Notes under the pieces: model-generated
The model's input: the letters and a program-made list of their open reading frames with translations, nothing else
The model's database searches: none
What the model was told of the DNA's origin: nothing
Program-made: the position numbers and the translations under genes
Shown here: one piece after another, positions 46,641 to 57,493 of the stretch
How the letters are laid out: every line of letters begins with the position of its first letter
Numbering within the stretch: the first letter of the stretch is position 1
Assembly (NCBI RefSeq): GCF_902804475.1
Contig: NZ_CADCSU010000032.1
Location: forward strand, 1-64,000
DNA length: 64,000 bases
Origin: Flavobacterium bizetiae
GTDB taxonomy: Bacteria; Bacteroidota; Bacteroidia; Flavobacteriales; Flavobacteriaceae
Direction of reading: 5' to 3'

Positions 46641-47603
46641 ATGGCAACAATTACTGCTGCAGACGTAAATAAATTAAGACAATCTACAGGTGCCGGAATG
46701 ATGGACTGTAAAAAAGCTTTAGTTGAGGCTGACGGAGATTTCGATAAAGCTATACAAGTCCTTAGAGAAAAAGGACAAAAAGTTGCTGCTAACCGTTCTG
46801 ACCGTGAGTCTTCTGAAGGAGCTGCTGTTTCTTTTATCAATGCTGACAATACTAAAGGAGCTATCATCACTTTAAACTGCGAAACTGATTTCGTAGGTAA
46901 AAATGAGGCTTTCGTAACTTTAGCTAAAGAATTAGTAGAAAAAGCTATTAACTTCTCTTCTAAAGAAGAATTTTTAGCTTCAGATTTCAACGGAATTACT
47001 GTTGCTGAAAAATTAATCGAGCAAACTGGAGTTATCGGAGAAAAAATCGAAATCGGTGGTTTCGAAATTTTAGAAGGTGCTTTCGTTGGATCTTATGTTC
47101 ACGTTAACAAAATTGCTGCATTAACTGCAATTTCTGCTGCAATTCCTAACGCTGACGTTTTAACTAAAGATGTTTCTATGCAAGTAGCTTCTATGGGAGC
47201 TGATACATTATCTTACAAAGATTTTGATCCTGCTTTTGTTGAATCTGAACTTGCTGCTCGTATTGCTGTAATCGAAAAAGATAATGAAGAAGCTAAACGT
47301 TTAGGAAAAACTTTAAAAAATGTTCCTAAATATATTTCTTTCTCTCAATTGACTGAAGAAGTTTTAAAACAAGCTGAAGAAGATGCTAAAGCTGAATTAA
47401 AAGCTGAAGGTAAACCAGAGCAAATTTGGGACAAAATTATCCCAGGAAAAGTGCAACGTTTTATCTCTGACAACACTACTTTAGATCAAGAGAAAGCTTT
47501 GTTAGATCAAAACTTTATCAAAGATGATAGTAAAAAAGTTGGTGATTACGTTAAAGGATTCAACGTTGAAATCACAGGTTTCAAAAGAGTTACTTTAGGT
47601 TAA
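46641..47603 (+). CDS. tsf: Elongation factor Ts
   Basis: EF-Ts is the nucleotide exchange factor for EF-Tu. The 320-residue protein has the N-terminal UBA-like domain with VNKLRQSTGAGMMDCKKAL and the TDFVGKNEAFV signature. The C-terminal dimerisation region is longer than in E. coli (283 residues), usual for this phylum. It follows rpsB and ends with a strong terminator. Confidence 0.98.
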   Translation: MATITAADVNKLRQSTGAGMMDCKKALVEADGDFDKAIQVLREKGQKVAANRSDRESSEGAAVSFINADNTKGAIITLNCETDFVGKNEAFVTLAKELVEKAINFSSKEEFLASDFNGITVAEKLIEQTGVIGEKIEIGGFEILEGAFVGSYVHVNKIAALTAISAAIPNADVLTKDVSMQVASMGADTLSYKDFDPAFVESELAARIAVIEKDNEEAKRLGKTLKNVPKYISFSQLTEEVLKQAEEDAKAELKAEGKPEQIWDKIIPGKVQRFISDNTTLDQEKALLDQNFIKDDSKKVGDYVKGFNVEITGFKRVTLG

Positions 47604-47619
47604 TATATTATTTCAATAT

Positions 47620-47658
47620 AAAAAGCCCTGAATATTTATTTATTCAGGGCTTTTTTTT
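47620..47658 (+). terminator. Terminator of rpsB-tsf
   Basis: An 11-bp stem (AGCCCTGAATA at 47624-47634 with TATTCAGGGCT at 47641-47651) is followed by eight T. Confidence 0.93.
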
Positions 47659-47678
47659 GCTTTAATAGTTTTCAAAAG

Positions 47679-47711
47679 AGCTTTGTCAAAGTTTAAAACT
47701 TTGACAAAGCT
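47679..47711. repeat. Short palindrome, CTTTGTCAAAG family
   Basis: A perfect 16-bp stem (47679-47694 with 47696-47711) has a single-base loop. The sequence AGCTTTGTCAAAGTTT recurs in near-identical form at 60877-60913. It sits between two converging genes, each with its own terminator, so it is not needed for termination. Confidence 0.85.
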
Positions 47712-47765
47712 TCTAGTAAATCAGCTATTTAAAATATGTAAAAAAATCAATCCTAAACCTAACAA

Positions 47766-47801
47766 AAAAATCCCTGCATAAAATAATATGCAGGGATTTC
47801 A
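47766..47801 (-). terminator. Terminator of the M3 peptidase gene
   Basis: A 13-bp stem (47768-47780 with 47787-47799, core TCCCTGCATA) is flanked by A and T runs, 18 bp past the stop on the minus strand. Confidence 0.92.
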
Positions 47802-47817
47802 TTAAAAATTTAATCTC

Positions 47818-49941
47818 TTATTTTTTATCCTTAATCGGAAAATTTCTTGCACGCATTAAAGCATCAGATTTAGGAGCTCTGCCTCTAAAGTTTTCATAAG
47901 CTTTCTCCTGATCGATAGTGTTTCCTACGCTAAAAACATTATCATAAAGACGTTTTGCGACATCTTTATCATAAGGGCCTTTTCCTTCTGTAAAAGCTTC
48001 CCAAGCATCTGCATTGATAACATCAGCCCATAAATAGCTATAATATCCGGCAGCATAACCATCACCAGAGAAAATATGGCCGAATTGAGGAATTCTATGA
48101 CGCATAACAATTTCTGACGGCATACGAAGCGCCTCTAATGTCTCTTTTTCGAATTTATGAGGATCAATAGGCGAAGTCGTTAAATGTAGCTTCATATCGA
48201 TCAAAGAACTAGAAATTGTTTCTACAGTAGAGAAACCTTCACCAAAATTAGACGCTTTTTCGATTCTGTCTACTAATGATTGTGGCAATGGTTGATTTGT
48301 TTTATAATTTAAAGCAAATTTATTCAATACCTCAGGAGTAGCCAACCAGTGCTCTAATAATTGAGACGGGAACTCTACATAATCTCTTGCAACAGATGTT
48401 CCTGCAAGACTTGGATACGTTACATTAGAACATAATCCGTGAAGCGCGTGCCCAAATTCATGAAAAAGAGTTGTTGCATCTTCCCAAGAAATTAAAACCG
48501 GCTCGTTTCCTGTTCCTTTTATAAAATTACAGTTATTAGATACAATGGTCAAAACCTCACCATCCATTCTTTGCTGATCACGATATGCATTCATCCATGC
48601 ACCAGAACGTTTTCCTGCACGTGCATAAGGATCAAAATACCATAATCCAACAACTTTACCGGTTAACTTGTTGCTTACTTCCCAAACGCGTACATCTGGA
48701 TGGTAAACCGGAACGTCTTTAATTTGTTTGAAACTTAAATTGAATAATTCTCCCGCAACCCAAAACATACCTTCACGTAAGTTTTCTAATTGCAAATAAG
48801 GTTTCACCTCATTTTGATCTAAATCGTATTTTGCTTTTCTAACTTTTTCAGCATAATAACGGTAATCCCAAGGCTGAATTTTAAATTTACCACCTTCGGC
48901 ATCAACAATCTTTTGCATTTCGGCAACATCCTGATGTACTTTTTCTACAGCTGGCTCCCAAACGGACATCATTAAATCTATTGTTTTCTTAGGATCTTTT
49001 GCCATTTTGTTAGACAAACTCCAATCAGCAAAAGTAGGGAAACCTAACAATTTTGCTTTTTGAGTACGCAATTGCAAGATAGAAACTAATGTAGCGTTGT
49101 TATCATTTGCATTACCATTATCACCACGCTTAACAAAAATGTCAAATGCTTTTTCTCTTAAATCTCTACGAGTTGAGAAAGTTAAAAATGGTTCAATAGA
49201 CGAACGTGTATTTGCAACACAACCCAGAACATCTAATTTTCTACTTTTTGCTTCAGCAATTGCAGCATTTTTTACTTCAGCCGGTAAACCATCAAAATCA
49301 CTTTCGGTTTTTAAAGCTACATATTGATTGTGCTCTTCTGCCAATAAATTTTGACTGAATTTAGTAAAAAGACTCGCCAGTTCCTGATTAATCTTAGCTA
49401 CTTTTTCTTTGTCCTGCACACTTAATTTAGCTCCTTCACGAACAAAATCAGTATAGTACAACCAAATCAAACGTTGTTGCTCACTAGTAAGTTTTTTGCT
49501 TTCTTTTGAGTTGTACAAAGTCTCTATTCTGGTAAATAATTTTTTATTTTGTAAAACTTTGTCATTAAAAGCAGAAAGTTTAGGAGACATTTCTGTTTCG
49601 ACAGCGTCAAATTCCGGAGTACTTAAAGTAGAACCATAAATTCCGTAAACGGTATAAATTCTGGATATTGTTTTTCCTGAACGCTCTAAAGCAGCAATTG
49701 TATTATCAAAAGTTGGTGCTTTCGGATTATTTGCAATAGCATCAACCTCGTTTAGTTTTTCCTGAATCGCAAATTCAAGTGCTGGTTTAAAATCTGAAAC
49801 CTTGTACTCATTAAAAGCAGGAACTCCACCATAAGGACCTGTCCATTTTTTCAACAATGGATTATCAGAATTGTTTTGCGCAGTGGCCGTAAATAAAGTT
49901 GTCCCCATGAGAAAAATTGTAATTAATTTCTTCATTATCAT
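47818..49941 (-). CDS. Exported M3-family metallopeptidase (oligopeptidase A/Dcp-like)
   Basis: The 707-residue zinc peptidase cleaves short peptides. A signal peptide is present (MKKLITIFLMGTTLFTATAQ); the ATG at 49935, two codons into this frame, may be the true start. The zinc motif HEFGHALHG lies near residue 493, with the third ligand glutamate expected about 30 residues later in VARDYVEFPSQLLEHW. The family is usually 670-720 residues, so it is full length. It is probably periplasmic and is monocistronic. Confidence 0.94.
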   Translation of the reverse strand: MIMKKLITIFLMGTTLFTATAQNNSDNPLLKKWTGPYGGVPAFNEYKVSDFKPALEFAIQEKLNEVDAIANNPKAPTFDNTIAALERSGKTISRIYTVYGIYGSTLSTPEFDAVETEMSPKLSAFNDKVLQNKKLFTRIETLYNSKESKKLTSEQQRLIWLYYTDFVREGAKLSVQDKEKVAKINQELASLFTKFSQNLLAEEHNQYVALKTESDFDGLPAEVKNAAIAEAKSRKLDVLGCVANTRSSIEPFLTFSTRRDLREKAFDIFVKRGDNGNANDNNATLVSILQLRTQKAKLLGFPTFADWSLSNKMAKDPKKTIDLMMSVWEPAVEKVHQDVAEMQKIVDAEGGKFKIQPWDYRYYAEKVRKAKYDLDQNEVKPYLQLENLREGMFWVAGELFNLSFKQIKDVPVYHPDVRVWEVSNKLTGKVVGLWYFDPYARAGKRSGAWMNAYRDQQRMDGEVLTIVSNNCNFIKGTGNEPVLISWEDATTLFHEFGHALHGLCSNVTYPSLAGTSVARDYVEFPSQLLEHWLATPEVLNKFALNYKTNQPLPQSLVDRIEKASNFGEGFSTVETISSSLIDMKLHLTTSPIDPHKFEKETLEALRMPSEIVMRHRIPQFGHIFSGDGYAAGYYSYLWADVINADAWEAFTEGKGPYDKDVAKRLYDNVFSVGNTIDQEKAYENFRGRAPKSDALMRARNFPIKDKK

Positions 49942-50116
49942 TAATTTGATTTAAAATAAAATAAAACATGTTATTGTTTCAAATGTAACTAAAAATCAGC
50001 ATTCAAAATAAAATTTTAACTTTCACATTTACCTCACACCCTATTTAATTTAATAATTATCCATTCTCAATTATAAAAGAAATAGTTTAAATTTGGCACA
50101 TCATTTACCACATCAC

Positions 50117-50797
50117 ATGTTTAAAACCCGAAAAGAAATTGTTTTTGTCGTTCTGGCAGGAATTTTCATAACGAATGCCGTTGTCGCTGAACTAATTGGA
50201 GGAAAATTAATTCAGATTGGACCATTTGTTATGAGTATTGGTATTTTGCCCTGGCCTGTCGTTTTTTTAACTACAGATTTAATCAATGAATATTTTGGCG
50301 AAAAAGGAGTAAAAAAACTATCTTTTATTACCGCTTGTCTAATCGCTTATGCTTTTCTAATACTATTTATGGCAATTGTAATTCCGGCTGCAAAAGGAAT
50401 TAGCCCCGTAAACGACGAGCAATTTCTAGCTGTTTTTGGGCAAAGTATGTGGATAATTGTAGGTAGCTTAATCGCCTTTATGGCATCTCAATTAATTGAT
50501 GTTTGGATTTTCTGGTTCTTTAAAAGACGAACCGGAGAAAGAAAAATTTGGCTTAGAACTACCGGATCAACTGTAGTTTCGCAACTATTTGATTCCTTTA
50601 TTGTACTCGGAATTGCCTTTTGGTTACCCGGAAAAATCAATTTCGACACCTTTCTTTCCTCTGCTTTAATTGGCTACACATTCAAATTAACGATAGCTAT
50701 TTTATTGACTCCGCTGATTTATGTTGGACATCATTTAATTAAAAAATATCTTGACGAAGAGAAATCTGCAGAGAAAAAAGAAGATACTATCGAATGA
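50117..50797 (+). CDS. Queuosine precursor transporter (YhhQ/VUT family)
   Basis: The 226-residue membrane protein (ATG at 50117; an in-frame TTG at 50093 is rejected) has six hydrophobic helices. It carries the family signatures FITNAVVAELIGGKLIQIG and FLTTDLINEYFGEKGVKKL, with the acidic ...TDLINEYFG motif. YhhQ-type proteins import preQ0/preQ1 for tRNA queuosine synthesis, which fits the queG gene far upstream. It overlaps the next gene by four bases (ATGA). Confidence 0.9.
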   Translation: MFKTRKEIVFVVLAGIFITNAVVAELIGGKLIQIGPFVMSIGILPWPVVFLTTDLINEYFGEKGVKKLSFITACLIAYAFLILFMAIVIPAAKGISPVNDEQFLAVFGQSMWIIVGSLIAFMASQLIDVWIFWFFKRRTGERKIWLRTTGSTVVSQLFDSFIVLGIAFWLPGKINFDTFLSSALIGYTFKLTIAILLTPLIYVGHHLIKKYLDEEKSAEKKEDTIE

Positions 50798-51435
50798 AAA
50801 ATCAAAATCTAATTGTACTAGTTTTCGTTTTCTGTCTTCTTATTAGTTGTAATAAAAATGATCGCGAAAAAATATTACAATCAACCACAAGCATTTCCGA
50901 TAAAATAAAAGACATTTCAAAAAGTACAGCCGAAACCATAACAGCGGTTACAGATTCGATTACAAAAACATTTGTGCCAAAGAAAATAAAAAACAACAAA
51001 GCCATTACAGAAGAAGCAAGCATTGTAAAAGACAGTATTGAAATAGAAAATCCGAATAACGAAAAACTCAAAGGTTTTAGCTATTTTAGAAAATTACTTT
51101 TGACTTGTAAAACTGGAGAAACATTAACCCAAAAAGAATTAATCGAAGATCATAACATCCCGAAAGAAGGCGTGAAATTAATAAAAAGCATTACTAAAAC
51201 TGCCGAAGACGAAATTGCCATTAAATGGAAATCGACCTGGTTTGTCGAAAAAATTTCGGATGCTAAATTTACAGATGCGCGAATGAAGATAAAATTCGAA
51301 GCCAACAAAATGTACACCTCGGGAAAAGCAATCGGAATAAAATACAACAAAAAGATTTACAACGATTTAATTATCATCGGGAACTCAGCCTATATTCCTT
51401 CTGTAAAAGGGTATCACTGGAAAATTGGAAAATAA
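50794..51435 (+). CDS. Lipoprotein of unknown function
   Basis: The 213-residue protein has a lipoprotein signal ending at LLISC (Cys about 19). A Lys/Ser/Thr-rich linker follows to about residue 85, then a compact domain of about 125 residues (SYFRKLLLTCKTGETLTQKE ... IKWKSTWFVEKISDAKFTD ... KGYHWKIGK). I recognise no family. The start overlaps the transporter stop and the stop overlaps the tag start, so the three genes form a coupled operon. Confidence 0.82.
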   Translation: MKNQNLIVLVFVFCLLISCNKNDREKILQSTTSISDKIKDISKSTAETITAVTDSITKTFVPKKIKNNKAITEEASIVKDSIEIENPNNEKLKGFSYFRKLLLTCKTGETLTQKELIEDHNIPKEGVKLIKSITKTAEDEIAIKWKSTWFVEKISDAKFTDARMKIKFEANKMYTSGKAIGIKYNKKIYNDLIIIGNSAYIPSVKGYHWKIGK

Positions 51436-52007
51436 TGGAAAATACAGATCTAATACGATGCGGTTGGTGTTCTGCCAGCGATTTATACAAAAAATACCAT
51501 GACGAAGAATGGGGTAAACCCGTTTACGACGATGAGTCATTATTCGAGTTCTTAATTCTCGAAACTTTTCAGGCAGGATTAAGCTGGATCACGATTCTAA
51601 ACAAAAGAGAAAATTTCAGAACAGCTTTTGATCATTTTGATTATAAAAAAATAGCCCAGTATCCCGAAGAAAAAATCGAAGCATTACTTCAGGACACCGG
51701 AATTATTCGCAACAAATTAAAAATCCGTTCAGCAGTTACAAACGCTCAGGCCTTCATGAAAATTCAGGAAAAATTTGGCAGTTTCTCTACGTATATCTGG
51801 AAATTCACCAACGGAAAACCCATCAACAACAATCCCAAAACATTAAAAGACGTTCCCGCCACTACTCCACTTTCAGACGAAATCAGTAAAGATTTAAAAA
51901 AAAGAGGCTTTAAATTCGTAGGCTCAACCGTAATTTACGCGCACATGCAAGCCACCGGAATGGTCAACGATCATATCGAAGATTGCTTTACCCGAAAGGA
52001 AAAATAG
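51435..52007 (+). CDS. tag: DNA-3-methyladenine glycosylase I
   Basis: This repair enzyme excises 3-methyladenine. The 190 residues have the Tag signature set: IRCGWC at the N-terminus (zinc cysteine), YHDEEWGKPVYDDESLFEFL, ETFQAGLSWITIL, and VGSTVIYAHMQATGMVNDH with the C-terminal zinc ligands HxxxC (DHIEDCF). It is the last gene of a three-gene overlap cluster. Confidence 0.95.
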   Translation: MENTDLIRCGWCSASDLYKKYHDEEWGKPVYDDESLFEFLILETFQAGLSWITILNKRENFRTAFDHFDYKKIAQYPEEKIEALLQDTGIIRNKLKIRSAVTNAQAFMKIQEKFGSFSTYIWKFTNGKPINNNPKTLKDVPATTPLSDEISKDLKKRGFKFVGSTVIYAHMQATGMVNDHIEDCFTRKEK

Positions 52008-52083
52008 TTTGCAGTCACAGTCGCAGTTTTCAGTTTTTTTGAACCTGAAACTTGAAACCTGAAACTTTTAAACAAAAATTACA

Positions 52084-52091
52084 TATATTTG
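52084..52091 (+). promoter_or_regulatory. -7 box of the thiamine operon promoter
   Basis: TATATTTG fits TAnnTTTG and sits just before the riboswitch aptamer, as expected if transcription begins around 52097. No clear -33 TTTG is at the right spacing. Confidence 0.55.
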
Positions 52092-52095
52092 CTTC

Positions 52096-52180
52096 ACACT
52101 TTAGGGGTGTCTACAACTTTGTAGGCTGAGATTTTACCCTCTGAACCTGATCTAGTTCATACTAGCGTAGGGAAAAGTAA
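52096..52180 (+). promoter_or_regulatory. TPP riboswitch (THI element)
   Basis: The aptamer is recognisable from its conserved strands: GGGGTGTCTAC, GGCTGAGA, ACCCTCTGAACCTGATCTAG and CTAGCGTAGGGAAAAGT. It lies about 97 bp before thiS, first gene of the thiamine operon. Downstream, two hairpins (GCGCAT/ATGCGC near 52193-52209 and GATTCAC/GTGAATC near 52233-52250) have no T-run after them, so control is more likely by ribosome access than by termination. Confidence 0.95.
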
Positions 52181-52276
52181 GATGACTTCTGCGCGCATTT
52201 CTATGCGCAATTGTAGCCATTCCTAAGGTATAGATTCACCCGAGTGAATCTTAGATAAACCAAAAAAAACAAAGGA

Positions 52277-52483
52277 ATGGAACTAAAAATCAATCAACAA
52301 ACAAAACATTTCAATGCTGAATCGCTAAGCGTTCAATCATTGCTCGATCTCGAAATTCCGCACAAACAAAACGGAATCGCCGTTGCCATCAACAACACCG
52401 TTGTTCCAAAAACGAACTGGAACCAACATCTCGTACACGAAACCGACGAAATCTTAATTATTTCAGCAACACAAGGAGGATAA
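52277..52483 (+). CDS. thiS: Sulfur carrier protein ThiS
   Basis: The 68-residue beta-grasp protein ends in the required diglycine (ISATQGG), which is adenylated and thiocarboxylated to donate sulfur for the thiazole ring. It begins [20 protein letters not shown] and has the segment [17 protein letters not shown] typical of ThiS. It is first in the thi operon, directly under the riboswitch. Confidence 0.96.
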   Translation: MELKINQQTKHFNAESLSVQSLLDLEIPHKQNGIAVAINNTVVPKTNWNQHLVHETDEILIISATQGG

Positions 52484-54611
<2,128 letters not shown>

Positions 54612-54646
54612 GAAGAGGTTAGAAAATAGAGTAAAGAAGAAAGACT

Positions 54647-55237
54647 ATGATCGTAATTACCAATCCTTCTGCAATTGCAAACGAAATCAGTAGTATAGAT
54701 TCCTTGTTTAAGGAAGGATTGTCTTTGCTTCATATCAGGAAACCCAATTTTTCTGCGATCGAAATGGTTGAGTTTATTCATCAGATAAAACCCGAATATC
54801 GGGATCGTTTGGTAGTACATAAACATCACGATTTAGCCGAAGATTTCGGGATTAAAAGAATTCATTTTTCCGAAAAGAACAGAGAAAATAGTTTTTCAAT
54901 TCGTTCGAATCAAAAGATATTTTCAACATCGACGCACTCTATTGAGGATTTTAATTCCTTAGAAAATGATTTTGATTATGCTTTTTTAAGTCCTGTTTTC
55001 ACAAGTATTTCTAAAGAAGATTATCATCCAAAAACAAACCTTTTTAAAGCTTTACAGTCAAGAACAAACCACAATACAAAAGTCATTGCTTTAGGCGGAA
55101 TCGACTCTAAAAACATTCAAAAAGCACTTGAAAACGGTTTTGATGATGTAGCTCTTTTAGGAAGTATCTGGAATAACGAAAACCCAATAAAACAATTTAA
55201 ATTATGTCAACAAATCGCCCTTTCGTACTCAGTATAG
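54647..55237 (+). CDS. ThiE/TenI-family protein, first copy (probable thiazole tautomerase or second thiamine-phosphate synthase)
   Basis: The 196-residue TIM-barrel protein of the ThiE/TenI family starts MIVITNPSAIANEISSIDSL and ends with the phosphate-loop-like segments VIALGGIDSKNIQ and GFDDVALLGSIW. Compared with the second copy at 55949 it lacks the typical ThiE blocks for pyrophosphate and metal (no VNDN segment; VVHKHHDLAEDF instead). That favours a TenI-like role, aromatising the thiazole carboxylate, over thiamine-phosphate synthesis. Its 3' end overlaps thiD by 34 bp. The choice between roles is inference. Confidence 0.83.
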   Translation: MIVITNPSAIANEISSIDSLFKEGLSLLHIRKPNFSAIEMVEFIHQIKPEYRDRLVVHKHHDLAEDFGIKRIHFSEKNRENSFSIRSNQKIFSTSTHSIEDFNSLENDFDYAFLSPVFTSISKEDYHPKTNLFKALQSRTNHNTKVIALGGIDSKNIQKALENGFDDVALLGSIWNNENPIKQFKLCQQIALSYSV

Positions 55238-55959
55238 CAGGTTTTGACCCAACTGGCGGTGCAGGTGTTTTGGCTGATGTCAAAACATTTGAGCAACATC
55301 AGGTTACCGGATTTGCGATTACGACCGCGAATACCATCCAGACCGAAAATGAGTTTTTTGACATTGAATGGACAAACTTGAATTTTGTAATTCGATCGAT
55401 CGAAACCTTGTTTAAAAACTATAATATTCAATCTGTAAAAATTGGAATAATTCCTTCGTTAGATTATTTAAACCAAATTTTTTCGACGATAAAAACCTTA
55501 TCTCCAGCAACAAAAATTATTTGGGATCCGGTTTTAAAATCGACTACAAAATTTGAATTTATGAAGATGAAAGATCAATCCGACTTAAATCAGGTTTTAT
55601 CTAAAATAGATTTGATTACACCTAATTACAACGAAATGGAGGTTTTGTTTCCGAGATTTATTTCAGAGAAACTTTGGTTACAAAATCAAATTCCAACTTC
55701 TGTTTTACTAAAAGGCGGACATAATCCTTTTGAAACAGGAACAGATCGTTTATTTTTTAAAAATGAAATTATTGATTTGCTTCCGTCCAAAGAAAAATGT
55801 TTTGAAAAACACGGTTCCGGCTGTGTATTATCATCTGCAATTACAGCAAATTTAGCTTTGAATTTTCCCCTAATCGAAGCGTGTAAGAATGCTAAAACCT
55901 ACATCGAAAAATACCTGAGTTCAACTTCAAATTTAATCGGATATCACTATGTACCATAA
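55204..55959 (+). CDS. thiD: Hydroxymethylpyrimidine (phosphate) kinase ThiD
   Basis: The 251-residue ribokinase-fold enzyme phosphorylates HMP and HMP-P. It has SIAGFDPTGGAGVLADVKTF at the N-terminus, LITPNYNEMEVLF, VLLKGGH, and the catalytic anion-hole segment HGSGCVLSSAITA near 207. It overlaps both neighbours (34 bp upstream, 11 bp downstream), a tightly packed operon. Confidence 0.94.
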   Translation: MSTNRPFVLSIAGFDPTGGAGVLADVKTFEQHQVTGFAITTANTIQTENEFFDIEWTNLNFVIRSIETLFKNYNIQSVKIGIIPSLDYLNQIFSTIKTLSPATKIIWDPVLKSTTKFEFMKMKDQSDLNQVLSKIDLITPNYNEMEVLFPRFISEKLWLQNQIPTSVLLKGGHNPFETGTDRLFFKNEIIDLLPSKEKCFEKHGSGCVLSSAITANLALNFPLIEACKNAKTYIEKYLSSTSNLIGYHYVP

Positions 55960-56587
55960 ATTGCAATACATCTCACAAGGAAATACAATCGAAGAACAAT
56001 TGTACAATATTCATCAGGCATTAGACGCTGGTTGCGATTGGGTACAAATGCGATTTAAAAATCAAACCGCAAAAGACACTTTTGCATTGGCGGAAGCCGT
56101 AAAATTTTTATGCGAAGAATATCTCGCCAACTTTATTGTAAACGACAATCTTTATCTCGCACAACAAATTGCTGCCGACGGCGTGCATTTAGGACTCACA
56201 GACATGAAAATAGAGGAAGCCAGAGCCATTTTAGGCAGTACCAAAATCATTGGAGGAACTGCCAATACGTTTGAAGACATCGAAAATCACGTGAAAAATG
56301 GTTGTGATTATATTGGTTTAGGGCCATTTAGATTCACCAGTACAAAAGAGAAATTAAGTCCCATTTTAGGTTTATCAGGGTATTTTGATATTCTTGAAAA
56401 AATGAAAAAAAACAAAATAGAAATCCCGGTGTATGCCATTGGAGGAATCGATTTAAAAGATATAAGTCCGTTAATGGAAACAAGAATTCATGGCATTGCA
56501 GTTTCAGGAATGATTACAAACAGCGATCAAAAGAAAAAATTAATTCAACAATTAAACGAAAAGTTATATGCAAACGTCATTGTTTAA
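55949..56587 (+). CDS. thiE: Thiamine-phosphate synthase ThiE
   Basis: The 212-residue protein joins HMP-PP and thiazole phosphate to thiamine phosphate. The ThiE signature is good: [46 protein letters not shown] and [12 protein letters not shown]. It keeps the VNDN metal and pyrophosphate segment that the first copy lacks, so it is the better candidate for the synthase. It overlaps thiD by 11 bp and thiG by 20 bp. Confidence 0.93.
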   Translation: MYHKLQYISQGNTIEEQLYNIHQALDAGCDWVQMRFKNQTAKDTFALAEAVKFLCEEYLANFIVNDNLYLAQQIAADGVHLGLTDMKIEEARAILGSTKIIGGTANTFEDIENHVKNGCDYIGLGPFRFTSTKEKLSPILGLSGYFDILEKMKKNKIEIPVYAIGGIDLKDISPLMETRIHGIAVSGMITNSDQKKKLIQQLNEKLYANVIV

Positions 56588-57344
56588 AATTGGAGACAAA
56601 ACCTTAACCTCCCGCCTATTTTTAGGCACGGGTAAATTTGGTTCGAACCTTGAAATGGAAGAAGCTATTTTAGCCTCAGAAAGTGAGTTAGTAACTGTTG
56701 CCCTAAAACGCATTGATTTAGAGACAGAAACGGATGCTATATTATCACACTTACAACATCCTAATATTCATTTATTACCGAATACTTCGGGCGCAAGAAA
56801 TGCCAAAGAAGCCGTTTTTGCAGCACAATTAGCGAGAGAAGCTTTAGAAACAAACTGGCTGAAACTAGAAATTCATCCGGATCCTAAATACTTAATGCCG
56901 GATCCTATTGAAACCTTAAAAGCAACAGAAGAACTGGCCAAACTTGGTTTCTTTGTTCTGCCTTATATTCACGCTGATCCTGTTTTATGCAAACATTTAG
57001 AGAATGCAGGAACTTCGGCTGTTATGCCTTTAGGTTCGCCAATTGGAAGCAATAAAGGTCTTAAAACAATCGATTTCCTCGAAATTATAATCGAACAAAG
57101 CAATGTTCCCGTAATTGTAGACGCCGGAATTGGCGCACCATCTGACGCTGCAAAAGCAATGGAAATTGGTGCCGATGCTGTTTTGGTAAACACAGCAATT
57201 GCCGTAGCCGGAAATCCGAAATTAATGGCGGAGGCTTTTAAGGAAGCTGTTATTGCTGGCCGAAAAGCTTTTGAAGCGCGTATTCCGAATCAGCATAATT
57301 ATGCTGTGGCTTCTAGTCCTTTGACATCATTTCTTTACGAATAA
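56568..57344 (+). CDS. thiG: Thiazole synthase ThiG
   Basis: The 258-residue TIM-barrel enzyme forms the thiazole phosphate from DXP, dehydroglycine and ThiS thiocarboxylate. It shows [39 protein letters not shown] with the Schiff-base lysine near 99, [14 protein letters not shown] and [20 protein letters not shown]. It is followed by a large palindromic element before thiH. Confidence 0.97.
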   Translation: MQTSLFKIGDKTLTSRLFLGTGKFGSNLEMEEAILASESELVTVALKRIDLETETDAILSHLQHPNIHLLPNTSGARNAKEAVFAAQLAREALETNWLKLEIHPDPKYLMPDPIETLKATEELAKLGFFVLPYIHADPVLCKHLENAGTSAVMPLGSPIGSNKGLKTIDFLEIIIEQSNVPVIVDAGIGAPSDAAKAMEIGADAVLVNTAIAVAGNPKLMAEAFKEAVIAGRKAFEARIPNQHNYAVASSPLTSFLYE

Positions 57345-57348
57345 TTTA

Positions 57349-57464
57349 ACCGCAAAGTTCGCAAGGTTTTTTCGCAAAGTTCGCTAAGCTTTGCGAACTT
57401 TTAGACAAACATAAAGAACACAAAGCTTAGCGAACTTTGCGTAAATCTTAGCGCACTTTGCGGT
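57349..57464. repeat. Nested palindromic element between thiG and thiH
   Basis: An inner perfect inverted repeat of 21 bp (57373-57393 with 57421-57441) is nested in an outer one of 10 bp (57349-57358 with 57455-57464). The whole block is built from variants of CGCAAAGTTCGCTAAG. It is inside the thi operon, so the mRNA would carry a very stable hairpin at this point; no T-run follows immediately. Confidence 0.9.
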
Positions 57465-57493
57465 AAAAAAACTCGCAGTTAAAACACAATCCA

